From positions 28,172,770-28,236,769 of the forward strand of contig NC_079366.1 of assembly GCF_021018895.1 (NCBI RefSeq): 64,000 nucleotides of DNA. The letters are read 5' to 3'. The stretch's first letter is position 1. The number at the start of each line of letters is the position of its first letter. Shown here piece after piece: positions 23,677 through 34,395 of this stretch. Under the pieces are notes generated by a model. The model saw nothing but the letters and a program-made list of their open reading frames with translations. It had not been told where the DNA came from and ran no database searches. A program made the translations under genes and the position numbers. This DNA comes from Seriola aureovittata. Taxonomy: Eukaryota; Chordata; Actinopteri; Carangiformes; Carangidae.

Positions 23677-24108
23677 TTAAAGGTCAGATATTGTATGAAG
23701 TAATGATGAATGATTTCTGTCTTTCTTGATTATAAAGAAGGTCTAGGTTTTATTTTAATACTCTGAAAGTATCAAAGCGCTCAGTCCAGAGAAATGCACA
23801 CAGCCTGTATTCAGTATCTGAGCCTTAAAACGAGCCGTCAGGACTTCTGTAACTTTGTGATGTCACCACTATACAGTCACTGCCCTCATTCCGCTATGTC
23901 CCCAGCATGACCCACCTGGACCCACCAGCCAACCTGGCAGGGTTTGGTTTTGTGTATTTACCTGAACTCTGAAAATCCATCACTCAGAAAATAGTCAGCC
24001 AATCAGAAGAGAGGCTCAGAGCCTATATATACAGTATACACTGTATATCTTCTCCTGGATCAACACTTCAAATAAAAGTGCTACAAGTGTAATTTATGGG
24101 ACCTTTTA
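23677..24108 (+). mobile_element. dispersed repeat family A, copy 3 (near full length)
   Basis: Starts TTAAAGGTCAGATA. Near 24095-24108 it ends with a block that reads TAAAAGGTCCCATAAA on the minus strand, giving imperfect terminal inverted repeats. The interior matches copy 1 closely. A 9-bp-arm palindrome, ATATACAGT and its complement, lies at 24027-24048. No coding capacity. Confidence 0.75.
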
Positions 24109-24191
24109 TGTTGTTTGAACAACACATCAGTGACTTTATTGTAATGTGTAGTCAGGGCTCGTTTCACAGTGAGTTCTGCTTTACTTTGGAC

Positions 24192-24468
24192 GTCTTGACC
24201 AGTGCTTCTTTAACTGTTTCACATCAAGGACCCCTAAACAGACACAAATTAGACCACAGACCCCCATCTGATAAGATTTTTGCTTTTAGATGTTTTATTA
24301 CAGAAAGTGTTTGAAACCCATGACCAAAGGAGGAACACATTTTGTCATTGTGTTACTTATGGATGATATTGGAAACTAATTATTCCCCTTTTTGCTGGCA
24401 ATCCCAAGGGAAGCCCTGAAGGACCCCTGGGGTCCCCAGACGCCACTCTGAGAACCACAGGTCTAAAC
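24192..24468 (+). mobile_element. hAT-like non-autonomous element with 8-bp target duplication
   Basis: The element spans 24200-24460 (261 bp). The left end is CAGTGCTTCTTTAACT; the right end read on the minus strand is CTGTGGTTCTCAGAGTGG. Both resemble the hAT/Charlie-type terminus CAGTGGTTCTCAAACT. The flanks GTCTTGAC (24192-24199) and GTCTAAAC (24461-24468) agree at 6 of 8 positions, as expected for a decayed 8-bp hAT target duplication. No transposase remains. Confidence 0.75.
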
Positions 24469-24964
24469 GTTTTCTGACCTGCAAATTCCAAAAAGCCCTT
24501 TCCACTTCCAAAAGCACTTTTCCACTTCATTAGTGACACTGACAATCCTGTTCACTCTTTACCATCCGGAGGAAGGTTTTTCCCTCTTCGGTTTGGACTG
24601 AATAAAACAAAACTGTGATCAAAACTTTCCTGATGGACTCCTTTTTTTTGTTGAATTCGACATGACTTGGAGCGCTCCAGTATCAGTAAGCCCTCTTATC
24701 ACTCGCCTGTGTAATTTGTCCCATTAGAATTCTGTCCTTGTAATCCCCAACTATCATCACAGGTGGATGCTTCCTTCCACTTTTCACACAGAAACAAGAT
24801 AAGAAGTTTGGGAGCGCCTCATCTCTATTTTCAAACACTCTCCTGGCTCCTAAGTGCTCAGTGAACAATCAAGATTCTGCTCCGATAGCGTCTCCCCAGC
24901 CCGGATTTATCTTGATTACCATCCAAAAGCTTGTTTTTCTAATGGGAGTTGGAATTAATTTTTA
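24469..24964. other. unassigned DNA
   Basis: No gene or repeat recognised. Confidence 0.4.
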
Positions 24965-25205
24965 TCTCCCTGTAGAGAGGAGCAGAGTGAAGCAGCGCAG
25001 GCTGGTTGGCTACGGATGGGGGGGAAAAAAAGTAGAAAAAAAGAAAAAAAAAATCTTCTGAGTCTGAGATGGGGGAAGATGGTGCCAGGAAGAGAGAACC
25101 GGAGAGACTAAACAGGCGACATGGGGAAACAGAAAGCGCGTGAGATGGGTGACAGAGATTAGAGGGTAACAATCAGAGAGGCAGGCCGAGCGGGGAGAGA
25201 TTCTT
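24965..25205 (+). repeat. GA-rich tract
   Basis: Purine-rich on the plus strand with A/G runs at 25019-25052. It stops where the pyrimidine-rich tract at 25206-25605 begins. Confidence 0.65.
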
Positions 25206-25605
25206 CAAGTTGTGTTTTACAGATTTTTCTGGTTCCCTCTGTTTTGTTTTCTCCCTTTGCCATGAGAGATGTTGTGCCTTGCTGCATGACTCTCCCTTCA
25301 AACTCTTCACACAGACTCTTTTGATCATATCTGACAGAACAGCTTTCTCTCCATTTATACCTATGCCATCATCTCTCTCTCTCTCTCCTTCACTCTCTCT
25401 CTCCTGCTCCTCAGTGTCGCTCACTCATCTTCCTTTCATTAAAACATCTTTCCAGCTCAGCTTTCATCACTTTTCTCCACACAATTCTGTTTCTTGCCAG
25501 TTTTTTTTCTCTCCACCTGTCTCCCTTTCACGCCATCTTGTCTCTCGTTCCACCTTTCCCTCCCTCTCTCGATCTGTCTTCTCCGTTTGCTGTCAATTAA
25601 TTTAG
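25206..25605 (-). repeat. pyrimidine-rich tract
   Basis: About 400 bases mostly C and T on the plus strand, with CTCTCT runs at 25373-25402. It abuts a purine tract, so the local strand bias reverses within a few bases. Confidence 0.7.
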
Positions 25606-25724
25606 GCGCAATCGGGTTTGACGAGAGGTCCTGCTGAACCTAAACAATCGATCAAAACACGGAAATAATGATTCGGTTCTTTGTAAAGTATCATTTCAAT
25701 CAGCATGACTACGCTATGTGTGTT

Positions 25725-25746
25725 TGTGTGTGTGTGTGTGTGTGTG
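25725..25746 (+). repeat. (TG)n microsatellite
   Basis: About 11 TG units after a GTGTGTTTG lead-in. Confidence 0.9.
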
Positions 25747-25770
25747 GATCTGTTTGAATGTGCACAGGAT

Positions 25771-25843
25771 TTAAAGGTGCTTTATGTAAGTGTGTGGCAA
25801 TAGCAAAAATTCATGCAAGAATATATACACATAGCACCTTTAA
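25771..25843. mobile_element. 73-bp TTAA hairpin MITE
   Basis: The ends are inverted repeats: TTAAAGGTGCTTTATGTA on the left and TTAAAGGTGCTATGTGTA on the minus strand at the right, 16 of 18 positions alike. TTAA sits at both ends. The termini resemble those of family B. It could be a deletion derivative of a larger piggyBac-like element. Confidence 0.7.
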
Positions 25844-27548
25844 TTTGTGTCAGGTCTGTGCTGACATTGCTGGAAAAGAAAGGAACGCATGTTAACCAAA
25901 CATTTAAAAAAAAAAATTCAGAAAGACATTAACAGATGATTAATATAGGAATCAAACTGAAATCAATATGGGATCATTTGTCGTCTCAGTGTGTGATCAG
26001 ATCATCTCAGTCCTTTTTGCTTCTCTTCTTTCTATTTAATATCATCTCCCCACGCTCCTCTATCTTCATCTGTCTTCCTGCCTTTCTTGATCTCATTTTG
26101 ATTCAATTTTAGAAGCATTAAGATAATTTGTGTTTGGAGCATAAATAGAGCAAAACATGGAGTACCAAGTGCAGCCGTAAACAACTTTGTTATTTTCCTT
26201 TTTTGATCTCTGCCTAATTCTTTATTTCCATCCCTGTCTCCTTGAAATGAGGTTTCCATACAACTAAACAGGAACAGGAAATGTATCTTGTATGAAATAA
26301 AAGTGATACTTTATTAACAACAGCAGAGACACTAAGTGGACTGTGGCGGATGGTGGGTGTATGAAGTGCATGACTAGAGACCAGTCTGTGGTTTAGGCCA
26401 TGGAGGTACTTTGATCAAGCCAGAACATGGTGGTTTAAATGATAAATAACATGTTGTGTCTGAAATGACTGAAAACTTTTTCTATATTGAACCAGACCAC
26501 AGTGAGAGTCTAAACATAACCAAAAAAACAACTAAATAAAAATCTGTACAATGCTGTAGTCACTACAAATTGATATTGAACAGTAGGCTTGGATGGTTTG
26601 GCAGAAAACAATAAGTCTTCTGTGAACATTTTACTAATATGGTCAGTAACAGCAATACAAAATACACAAATTAACAATTTATCCTCAGTTGAGTTGTATG
26701 GAAATGTAATTTTCCATTATCACATTCTCATTCAATCCCCTAATTGAAACAGGGAATTAATTAAGTTAAGTTGGCGGTTCAACTCTGTCGCCAGATTCCT
26801 TATTTGTGTAAATGAACGATGAATTTTGATGAACATCTCACACATTACTTTTCTTTTCACAAACTTAAAACTCACACCTTTGGTTAAAGATTGTGGCTAC
26901 ACTGTTGATAATGCAGGTCTGTGATGGGACACTAACTCGGGTCTCGCATGAGAGTCAGATGTGCCACGTGTACATCCAACAACACAACCTTCACATCACT
27001 ACTTCCTGTTTTGGCATTGAACATTGCAAATGAACGGGACTTGCACGGTTCAGAGTCATCCAATATGAAAGTAATTCTTAAGGATACCGAGCTAGATGAG
27101 CCGGAGACCACGAGTTATTCCCTTAAACATATGCAATCTTGCTCTAATGCACAAACATCAACAAAGGTTTTACTGATGACACTAGTTTCTTTTTAGGAAA
27201 AATGCCAAGATACTGGATAGTAACAAACATTTTAAACATTATCCTCTTTCCACAGGTATTTGCTTGGTAAGTTTGGAATGGTTTGGATTTATAACTTCAT
27301 GGAAAGCAAGCTTCATGTGGGTTATTGGACATTAAAGAAATTTAAATCCTGACATAACCAAAAACTTTTCAATCTTGCTGAAATATTTTTCTTGGAATAA
27401 AAGCTCACAATTTAAGTTAGGTTATTTTTGTATCCTTCAAAAGAACTGACAAACACTTTGTTCTCTTTTTTTCCTTTACTTCGTGTCTCCTTCCTCATTA
27501 CCTTCACAACCCACAAGCCAGAGGATGTTTGTCGTGGACCCCAGGACT
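25844..27548. other. unassigned AT-rich DNA
   Basis: Holds the second copy of the 20-mer also at 1629-1648. No gene recognised. An open frame at 26948-27196 has no recognisable domain. Confidence 0.45.
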
Positions 27549-27653
27549 CCAGGAACCCTGCTGGTTTTCATTATAGCATCTAACCAGAGGCTGATTTACA
27601 CCTGACATCCTGAATAAGGTTACTGTAGGATCAGAAAACCAGCATTCCTCTGG
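27549..27653. mobile_element. foldback (palindromic) short element
   Basis: The ends are inverted: CCAGGAACCCTGCTGGTTTTCA on the left in two blocks, and on the minus strand at the right CCAGAGGAA followed by TGCTGGTTTTC. The common 11-base core is perfect. The interior of about 60 bases is not coding. I recall a similar fish repeat but cannot name it. Confidence 0.6.
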
Positions 27654-28731
27654 ATCTCAAACATGGTGCCGCCCTCCTCAACATCAGCAGATCAAGCCAA
27701 AGAAAGGTAATGAACATTTCTCAGGCCGTAAATGATGTACTATCTGTTTGTTGCCTCACCTCAATCAGAACCATTGGAAAGCCATTCACAGCTAGGTCAA
27801 AGGTCAATGACGACCACCAGGTTTCACCACGCTGACAAACAGACACATAAACTGAACAATAGATGGCCGATTGCAGGAAAAACCCAGAGCAGCTCATCAA
27901 CAATGTGATCTCAATAATGTTTGCTTACAAACAAGAAGCTACATTGTTAAAACGACACGTCATACATCATCTGTGGGTGGAGAATCCATATATTTGAGAC
28001 CATTACAGCTCTCAACCAATGATCATTAAATTTGTCTATCGACAAGCCAAAGTGAAGAATCAAAAAATCTCTGAATCAGATATTTTTTTTACCGAGCTGA
28101 GTAATTGCTTATCTTGTCTTAGCAGTACCATGAAAACATCACCAGTTCTGCCAATATCAGTTACCTGTACGAGACTAAAACATGTTCCAGTGGTTTAAAA
28201 TCCTAAAATTACAGTGGCTTTATGCACTGAAACACACGATAGGCTGCCATGCTCCAAAATACAAAAGTAACATGATAATAAAGAAAGTAAGTTAATCAGT
28301 TGAGCCACAATATGGTGGGCCAAAATCTGTAAATCCAATGAGTTTCAAACACCAGAAAACTTAACATAAAAAAGATAGACCTATAAATACATGATCATTA
28401 ACCCTTAGTTCTTGTTAAAGAGAAACTTTTCTTTACTTTTTCAATGTTAATTAAGATCTGTTAAATGTAAACATACTGATTAGCCTTGTTTGGATTAGTC
28501 AGAGTTATTTAATGCATTGTAGTGATTCCCAGCTGCAGGATTTTTGCAGCCAGACACGCTGGTTACAATCCCACATCTCAGCTCTGCCACCCAAACCCTT
28601 GCAGCTGGGTGGTTTGCCCTGGACAGCAGCAATATGTGTTGCTTTGCAGGAACAGATGTCTTTGGCACTTTGGGTGTATTGGCCCACGATGCGCTGTGTA
28701 ATGGCGGCCATTTTCAGGATAGGAAGTCTTT
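27654..28731. other. unassigned DNA
   Basis: Mostly AT-rich. GC is higher at about 28510-28730, just before an A19 run, and overlapping open frames there are unrecognised. A retroposed sequence ending in poly(A) is possible but has no supporting match. Confidence 0.4.
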
Positions 28732-28750
28732 AAAAAAAAAAAAAAAAAAA
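28732..28750 (+). repeat. A19 homopolymer
   Basis: Nineteen A residues. It may be a retroposon tail or simple slippage. Confidence 0.9.
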
Positions 28751-28769
28751 GGCGAGCTGGCTGCAGCGA

Positions 28770-28935
28770 GATGCAAACTGACTCTTCGACCTGCCGCCAT
28801 CTGTCACTGCCTGGATCAGCGGAACGTCCGACACCTTGGCCTCATAAACACTTTGATTATGTTGTCAGTAATTAATGGGAGCAAAGCTTTAGTGATGCGT
28901 GAAAAATGGCCCGGCGACAGTGAGCCAGTGAGGTC
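28770..28935. promoter_or_regulatory. candidate regulatory patch
   Basis: Not repetitive. It contains CTTTGATTATG at about 28851-28861 (a CTTTGAT TCF/LEF-type core), GTAATTAATGG at about 28867-28877 (a homeodomain-type core) and AGCAAAGC nearby. The cluster resembles developmental enhancers, but this is inference only. Confidence 0.28.
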
Positions 28936-29230
28936 ACAGGAGGGTCTGGGGAAGTTGCGAGAGAGATACAAAAAAAAGTGAGGCAACGGTTTACGTAAGG
29001 TAGAAGACTCTGTTCACCCGGTTAACCCTCGTGTTTCTCCGTGTCTCCCCTGATTCCCTTGCGTCTCCTGTTTGTTTGCGTCTCCACACGCCTGACTGCA
29101 ATCAACTCACCCCCCCAACCCCCCCACCTTGTTCAGCCTGCGTCAGTGTTAGAAACTGTCTCGACCACACAGTATCTCCTGGAGTAATTTCTCATTGTTT
29201 TACCTCATGCTCCAAACTGACTAGAATCTG
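28936..29230. other. unassigned DNA
   Basis: Includes a pyrimidine-rich piece near 29100-29130. No gene seen. Confidence 0.4.
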
Positions 29231-29658
29231 TGTCCCAATTCAGGGGCCCCGCATCCTTTGGGGGTTGTGTCCTACGAAGGTGTGGCCCTTCGTAGCCGCC
29301 GTAGACTGCGAAGGCTGAACTGAAATGAGACGGTCTGGTAAATGGAGGATTGTCGCTTTGTATCGCGCAGCTCCTGTCGCCTAGCAACCTTGAAAACACA
29401 CACCTTCTTTTTCACAAATACTTGAGGCCCGTGGTTTTAACAGTTGTACATATGTACATATTAAAGTGTAATCCTCGGGCTCCCTGTTGGTGTTGTTTGC
29501 TTTCATTACTGTCACATAATGAATCTTGGGATATTTGGACCACAAAGGATCCACCTGTTGGATCCTTAGTTGCCTAGGAAAAGCAGGACATATTTCTCTG
29601 CCGCGTCTGAAGGAGCCTTTGAAATGAAACAGGCTGGTGGCGCCACTGTGACGCCATT
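29231..29658 (-). mobile_element. dispersed repeat family E, copy 2
   Basis: Opposite orientation to 15764-16131. Shared blocks in order are TGTCCCAATTCAGGGGCCCC, AAATGAGACGGTCTGG, AATGAATCTTGGGATA, the GGATCC hairpin and GGAGCCTTTGAAA. The hairpin keeps 9-bp perfect arms (29545-29553, 29559-29567) and a 5-base loop. The middle differs from copy 1 and is longer, at about 29398-29520. Confidence 0.7.
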
Positions 29659-30339
29659 AGTCTTCAAATGCAGCTTAAGACACAGCTTAAGTCTCTCCTG
29701 TGCCAGACCAGCATTGCTGCTCAGACTAGACCCCCAGACCTCTGTCTTCAGCCAGTCGCCACCTCTTCCCCAAAACTGCCAACCCTGCCTCCACCCTCGC
29801 CCTCTGCGACCCTTAAACCCCCTTCAAGCCTACAACTTTTCTTTAATAAATCCCTTACCGACACTCTACCTGAGTCCTGCATCTGCATCTAAGTGACCTA
29901 ACCGTCACGCACTGGATACAATGACAGAGTCAAATCCCATCACAAGGGATTTACGGTGACACAGACATGTCTAAATAGAATACAGTGAAATTATGTGACT
30001 AACAAACACCTCACCTCACCCTCATCTTTTGCTACTGTTTTAAACCATGACGGTACATTATTGCGTGGCCATGCTGTTCCCAGTGTTGGTGTTGTCTCTC
30101 TAATGATTCTGGATGAACATCATTGGGTCTTTTTTTTTTGGACTGAGCTTTGATGCCTTTCAGACTGAGCGTGGATGGAGCAAGCAGGCCACATTATACA
30201 TTACGTTCATTATAACGCATATTGTAAAAAGGAAAAGCGGGAAAACGAGAAGTAAGTAGACAACAACTTTGGTTTGATTCAAACCGTGTCAAATAAAAAT
30301 TCAGCCGTCTGCTGGATGTTTATACCAGGCTGTGTAAGA
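29659..30339. other. unassigned DNA
   Basis: No repeat or gene recognised. Open frames at about 29570-29896 start inside the E element and are not convincing. Confidence 0.4.
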
Positions 30340-30580
30340 TGATGACACAGATCATCCCACGCCTCGTGAGCGGAGGCCCCGCGGGTTAATAAGGCCCACA
30401 TGTAGACTGCGGATGAGTAATCTCGCTCTAAACCGCAAACTGAGCGTGTCATCGAGCGAGGGTGAGGGCGACGCATACGAGCATTTGTATGCGAGGAACG
30501 GTTTGTGCAGATGTTGTGTGATAGATGTAATGGGAACCAGCGACCCAGTGGCACCGTCGCAGATCAATACGCGGTGCCAT
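30340..30580. promoter_or_regulatory. CpG-rich patch
   Basis: By eye about 20 or more CpG dinucleotides lie within 240 bases, in a window where CpG is otherwise sparse. It includes CCCCGCGGGTTAATAAGG and a TAAT core. Three short frames overlap on the minus strand, none recognised. It could be a small CpG island, a conserved element or a young insertion. Confidence 0.4.
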
Positions 30581-30639
30581 AATTGAAAGCAGTGTGTGTT
30601 TGTGAGTCTGTTCTACGCCGCAACCTTTCAGGCTCAACC

Positions 30640-30985
30640 TATAACCTCTCTATTCTATATATCATCCATTCATACTCTTACCCGCCTCTATCGCTTCACC
30701 TCACCTCGTCTCCTCTTCTGCCTACCTCAACTCTTCCTTCTGCTCGGCCATCTCCTCCCTTTATCCTTTCATCATCTTCTTTCCTTTACCTCCATGTCCT
30801 CTCTTCCTCCACCTCCTCTCCACCGCTTCATACATCTCTGATCCTTCTGCACTATCTCTTCTTTCCTCTCCCTCCATCTCTCTTTCGTTCAATAAGCCCC
30901 TACACCTCCACTCCCCTCCTCTTCCTCTCCCCCCCCACCCTCCTCTCGCTCCATCCCCTCTCCAGTCGTGACTGAATGCCCCACT
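30640..30985 (-). repeat. pyrimidine-rich tract
   Basis: About 350 bases mostly C and T on the plus strand. Gives Ser/Pro/Leu-rich forward frames and Arg/Glu/Gly-rich reverse frames. Confidence 0.75.
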
Positions 30986-31089
30986 CTGCAGCTCCGCCTC
31001 CCTCCCTTCATTTTTCTTCCACTCCTTTACCTTCAGTCCAGAGCATGACTGGCACGACTCTCTGTGCAGAGGGAGCCGGTTGGGAGACC

Positions 31090-31475
31090 TTGGGCCATAT
31101 GCTACAAAAGTAGAGGAGGGAGGGGCGAGAGGAGTAACAGCTACGCTGGAAAGAGAAAACGAGTGATGGAGAGAGTGAAAGGGGGAGAAATGAAGTAGCT
31201 GCAAAGGAAGAAACACAAAGACGAGATGAGAAAAAAAAAAAGCAAAAGATTGTGAAATGAATGATAGCAAAATGTGAGGAGGAGGTTGGGGGATGAACAC
31301 CGGAGGGCAAGAAGGAGGGGAAAATAAAGCTTCTTAGAGAATAGATCATAAACTGGCAGGTGGAGAAGACAGGAAAATAAACACCTTGGTGGGAGGTGAA
31401 GGGATAGAATGATGAAGTATAAGCGGAAGGAAAAGGAGGAAAAAGCAGAGAGAGGGAGAAAGAAATAGTTTGCCT
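31090..31475 (+). repeat. GA-rich tract
   Basis: Purine-rich on the plus strand, 100 bases after the pyrimidine tract, so the pair forms a Y-then-R mirror around a short mixed spacer. Confidence 0.7.
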
Positions 31476-32882
31476 GGCTTCTCTGTTAATGTCTCTACTT
31501 AATTTAGCCAGTTTGGGATCAGCAATTTATCTCTGCTGCTTTGGTCTCTTGCACAAGTCAAGAGACGGCGGCTAAAGGTGGGAAATGTAATGAAGTTCAC
31601 ATGCTCAGTATTCAGTCAGTGTAGAAACAGCAGCGGTGCCTGTGCTCTCACTTTTACCACTTTTTCATTCTTACATCTGTGTCTGTGGAATTGCCTCATG
31701 GTACTGTATTTATGCTTTCGTTATGAAGACACTCATTTACATAATACGTCGGCCCAGCACCATGACCATCACACGTTTAACCCTGCACCTAAGACTGAGT
31801 CTAGCCTTAAGCTCAACCAGTCTCCATCCTGAATTAAACAGTGAATCGTGTGAAGATTTTTTTTGTCCCCAGAATGAAAAGGAGTTCCTCACAATGTGCA
31901 TGTGTGGACAGGTAGCCATTAACCATCATCACTACATGGCTAATCCCAACCTTTGCCCTTTGCTTCCTCTAAACCCAAGTCTAACCTTGTCCTTAAAACC
32001 AACCTTATGGGCAGCTGAGTATCTATAACACCCACACATCACCCTTAGGAGAACTCTTATTAACAGAATACATTCCCCTCGACTCTACCATGAAACATCA
32101 CATATCCCACCTTCCCGCCCTCCCCCTAAACTTAAAGCTAATTCTAATATTAATCCACAAAGTCTGAACTCTTAAACAGCTCTTTGAAGAACCGAGTGCT
32201 TGACAAAATGCCGCCACTTCACTCAAATCTCCTCACTCTCAAGGTCTAAATGAGGCTGTGCACCAAGTCCATTTTTCATATCCTTTTCACTCCATTATCT
32301 AAAAGAACTTCCTTCCTCTACTTTCCTTTAATTTTGGTTCATTTCTGGTAAAAAAAAATAAAAATCACACAATAGTTTGAGCCATTGAAACTGCCACTGA
32401 ATATTGTGTAAAATTCAACCACATTGTGCGAATGGCGGATATTTTTATTTCATCATTTGGAGAAAAACAAGTGGCGGAGCATCTACACCGACGGCGTCAA
32501 GAGTCCAGTTTGATTCATAACTTAAGAAGCTGCGACTGCGACCCTGCAGCAGCTGGCAGTATAACTGAACTCACATGCATTTTCCCCAAAGAGTAAAGCT
32601 CATTCATAAATACAGAGGTTGAATATAATGAAATTGGTGTGTAAACACCTTAAAAAACTCAAAACACAAGCACCCACAATTTCCACTAAAAATATATATT
32701 TGCAAATTTTCAGCACTTGTTAAAAGCAAGACTACACCTGTCTTGTCATCAAGCTCTCACTGTCTCTGAGTCTTTCATCTCTTCTCATTTACTCTCTCTC
32801 TCTCTCAAGCGCACACACAGGCTTTTCCTCATTCACCATAGACACAGTTCCATTAGTTGTGTGAATATCAGTCCAATCTCTG
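31476..32882. other. unassigned DNA
   Basis: No gene or repeat family recognised. The 31740-32130 part is C-rich with scattered AACC-type sequence. A short CT run lies at 32788-32806. Confidence 0.4.
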
Positions 32883-32897
32883 CCCCCCCCCCCCCCC
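32883..32897 (+). repeat. C15 homopolymer
   Basis: Fifteen C residues inside otherwise ordinary sequence. Confidence 0.9.
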
Positions 32898-34184
32898 GCA
32901 GTCCAGAGACGATCTAGTCTTTCATCTCTCCAAGTCATTAGCTCTGCTGGGCTGTCAGTGGTGCAACACAAGTCGTAAAAAACACACACACACAAATATA
33001 ATCACAGCCTTCATACATGACCGGCCCTGATGCATGTGTTCAAACTCTAACAAAACACAATTCATGAGCCATGACTCATAAACACATCCAGAAACGCGTG
33101 CTGCGAACACCAGCACGCAGTGTAACCACACGCAGTGGCCTTGTTGCCTGGTAACAAAACTTACTTAACACGTTTAAAGATGTGGAGGAAAAAAAAGAGG
33201 CAGGGATGGAGAGAGATAGAGAGAGGTGGATAAAGAGATAAAAGTGGAATATATGAAAACGAGACGGCAGCGGATGAGTAGAGTGTAAAAAGAAATTTCT
33301 CCATGTCTCCAGCGTGAATCCAAAAGTTTGTTTTAAAAACTCATTATGGCGACAGAAAAACATAGTGAGGAGAAGAGAGAAGAGTAGGCAGTGACTGGTG
33401 ATGTGAATAGGAGACACAAAATACTTACATGTTATTTATTCCCATAATGAGTGCACTACACAAACAACCGCATTACTGCCAGATGATGTCTAATGCAAAA
33501 ACATGTTTACATTTATTGACACAATGCTATTTGAAGCCAATTCAAAAGAAACAGTTTTAGTTCAGATGTATTTTCTTTCTAATGAATGGAGAATCTAAAT
33601 TAAACACCTCACACAGACCCTTGAAGCAGCAAGGACTCTCTAAAACATCATCATCTCTAAATGTCCTCACTCTCAAGGTATGAGCACGGTCCTCACAAAG
33701 ATAGCGATGCCAGAACACACACACGCACATGCTGTAACCACAGAGAAACAAAGACTAGTTCGTTTAATTGTTTTTTGGCAGCTGTGTGGGCTTCGATTGA
33801 TTTCTCATTAAATTTGATTCAGAACTGTGGTTTTGTATTGATTCGGGTTTGATGCTGTGCCAATTTTGCGATAACGATCTTTCCACCCACAATACACCGA
33901 TGCACGCTCACACGTTAATGCATATGACCATACACACAAACACACACAACATTTTTAAGACTACGTTTTAATGGATGAAAATGCACACCAACATAGTAGC
34001 ATTTCAAGTACCTAACTCATTAATTTAACTTTGAAAACATCCACATCCCTTGGGAGACATTATAGAGCATTCGCCTTAGCCCTGACCTTTGCACACACAT
34101 CCAACCCCCCACCCACCCCGCCACACCCAAACACACACAAATTAACTAGGCACAGGGTCTATACATTTCAAGTCTCACTGATAG
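32898..34184. other. unassigned DNA
   Basis: Includes short AC runs near 32983, 33716 and 33933, and a GA-rich piece at about 33180-33250. No gene seen. Confidence 0.4.
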
Positions 34185-34395
34185 AAAGTAATTCTCTCGA
34201 GCCAACCTGAGAGCCCCCGGGGCAGGTGACCTCTCCACAGCCCTCCAGTTGTTTCCCGTCATGACCCTGTTACTCCTGGGGCCAGTGCTCTTTGATTGGG
34301 TCAGAGCTTCCAGCCTCACTAATTGGCTATCTGGCACGACAGATGACTTTTAATTGATTTGGATGAGCTGGTAATTGGAAGTCTTTGGGAAGCAA
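34185..34395. promoter_or_regulatory. candidate regulatory patch with clustered TAATT cores
   Basis: A GC-rich half (CCCCGGGGCAGGTGACC near 34217) is followed by CTAATTGGC, TTTAATTGATTTGGATG and GGTAATTGG within 60 bases, plus GATTGGG. The sequence is not repetitive. Paired TAATT cores beside a GC-rich segment often mark developmental enhancers; motif evidence only. Confidence 0.3.

Noticed and set aside
28512..28750. retroposed gene or SINE ending in A19
   Set aside because: No recognisable tRNA/7SL/5S head, protein match or target duplication was seen.
30761..31300. 179-codon minus-strand open frame
   Set aside because: Lies across a pyrimidine tract and a purine tract. Low-complexity composition explains it.
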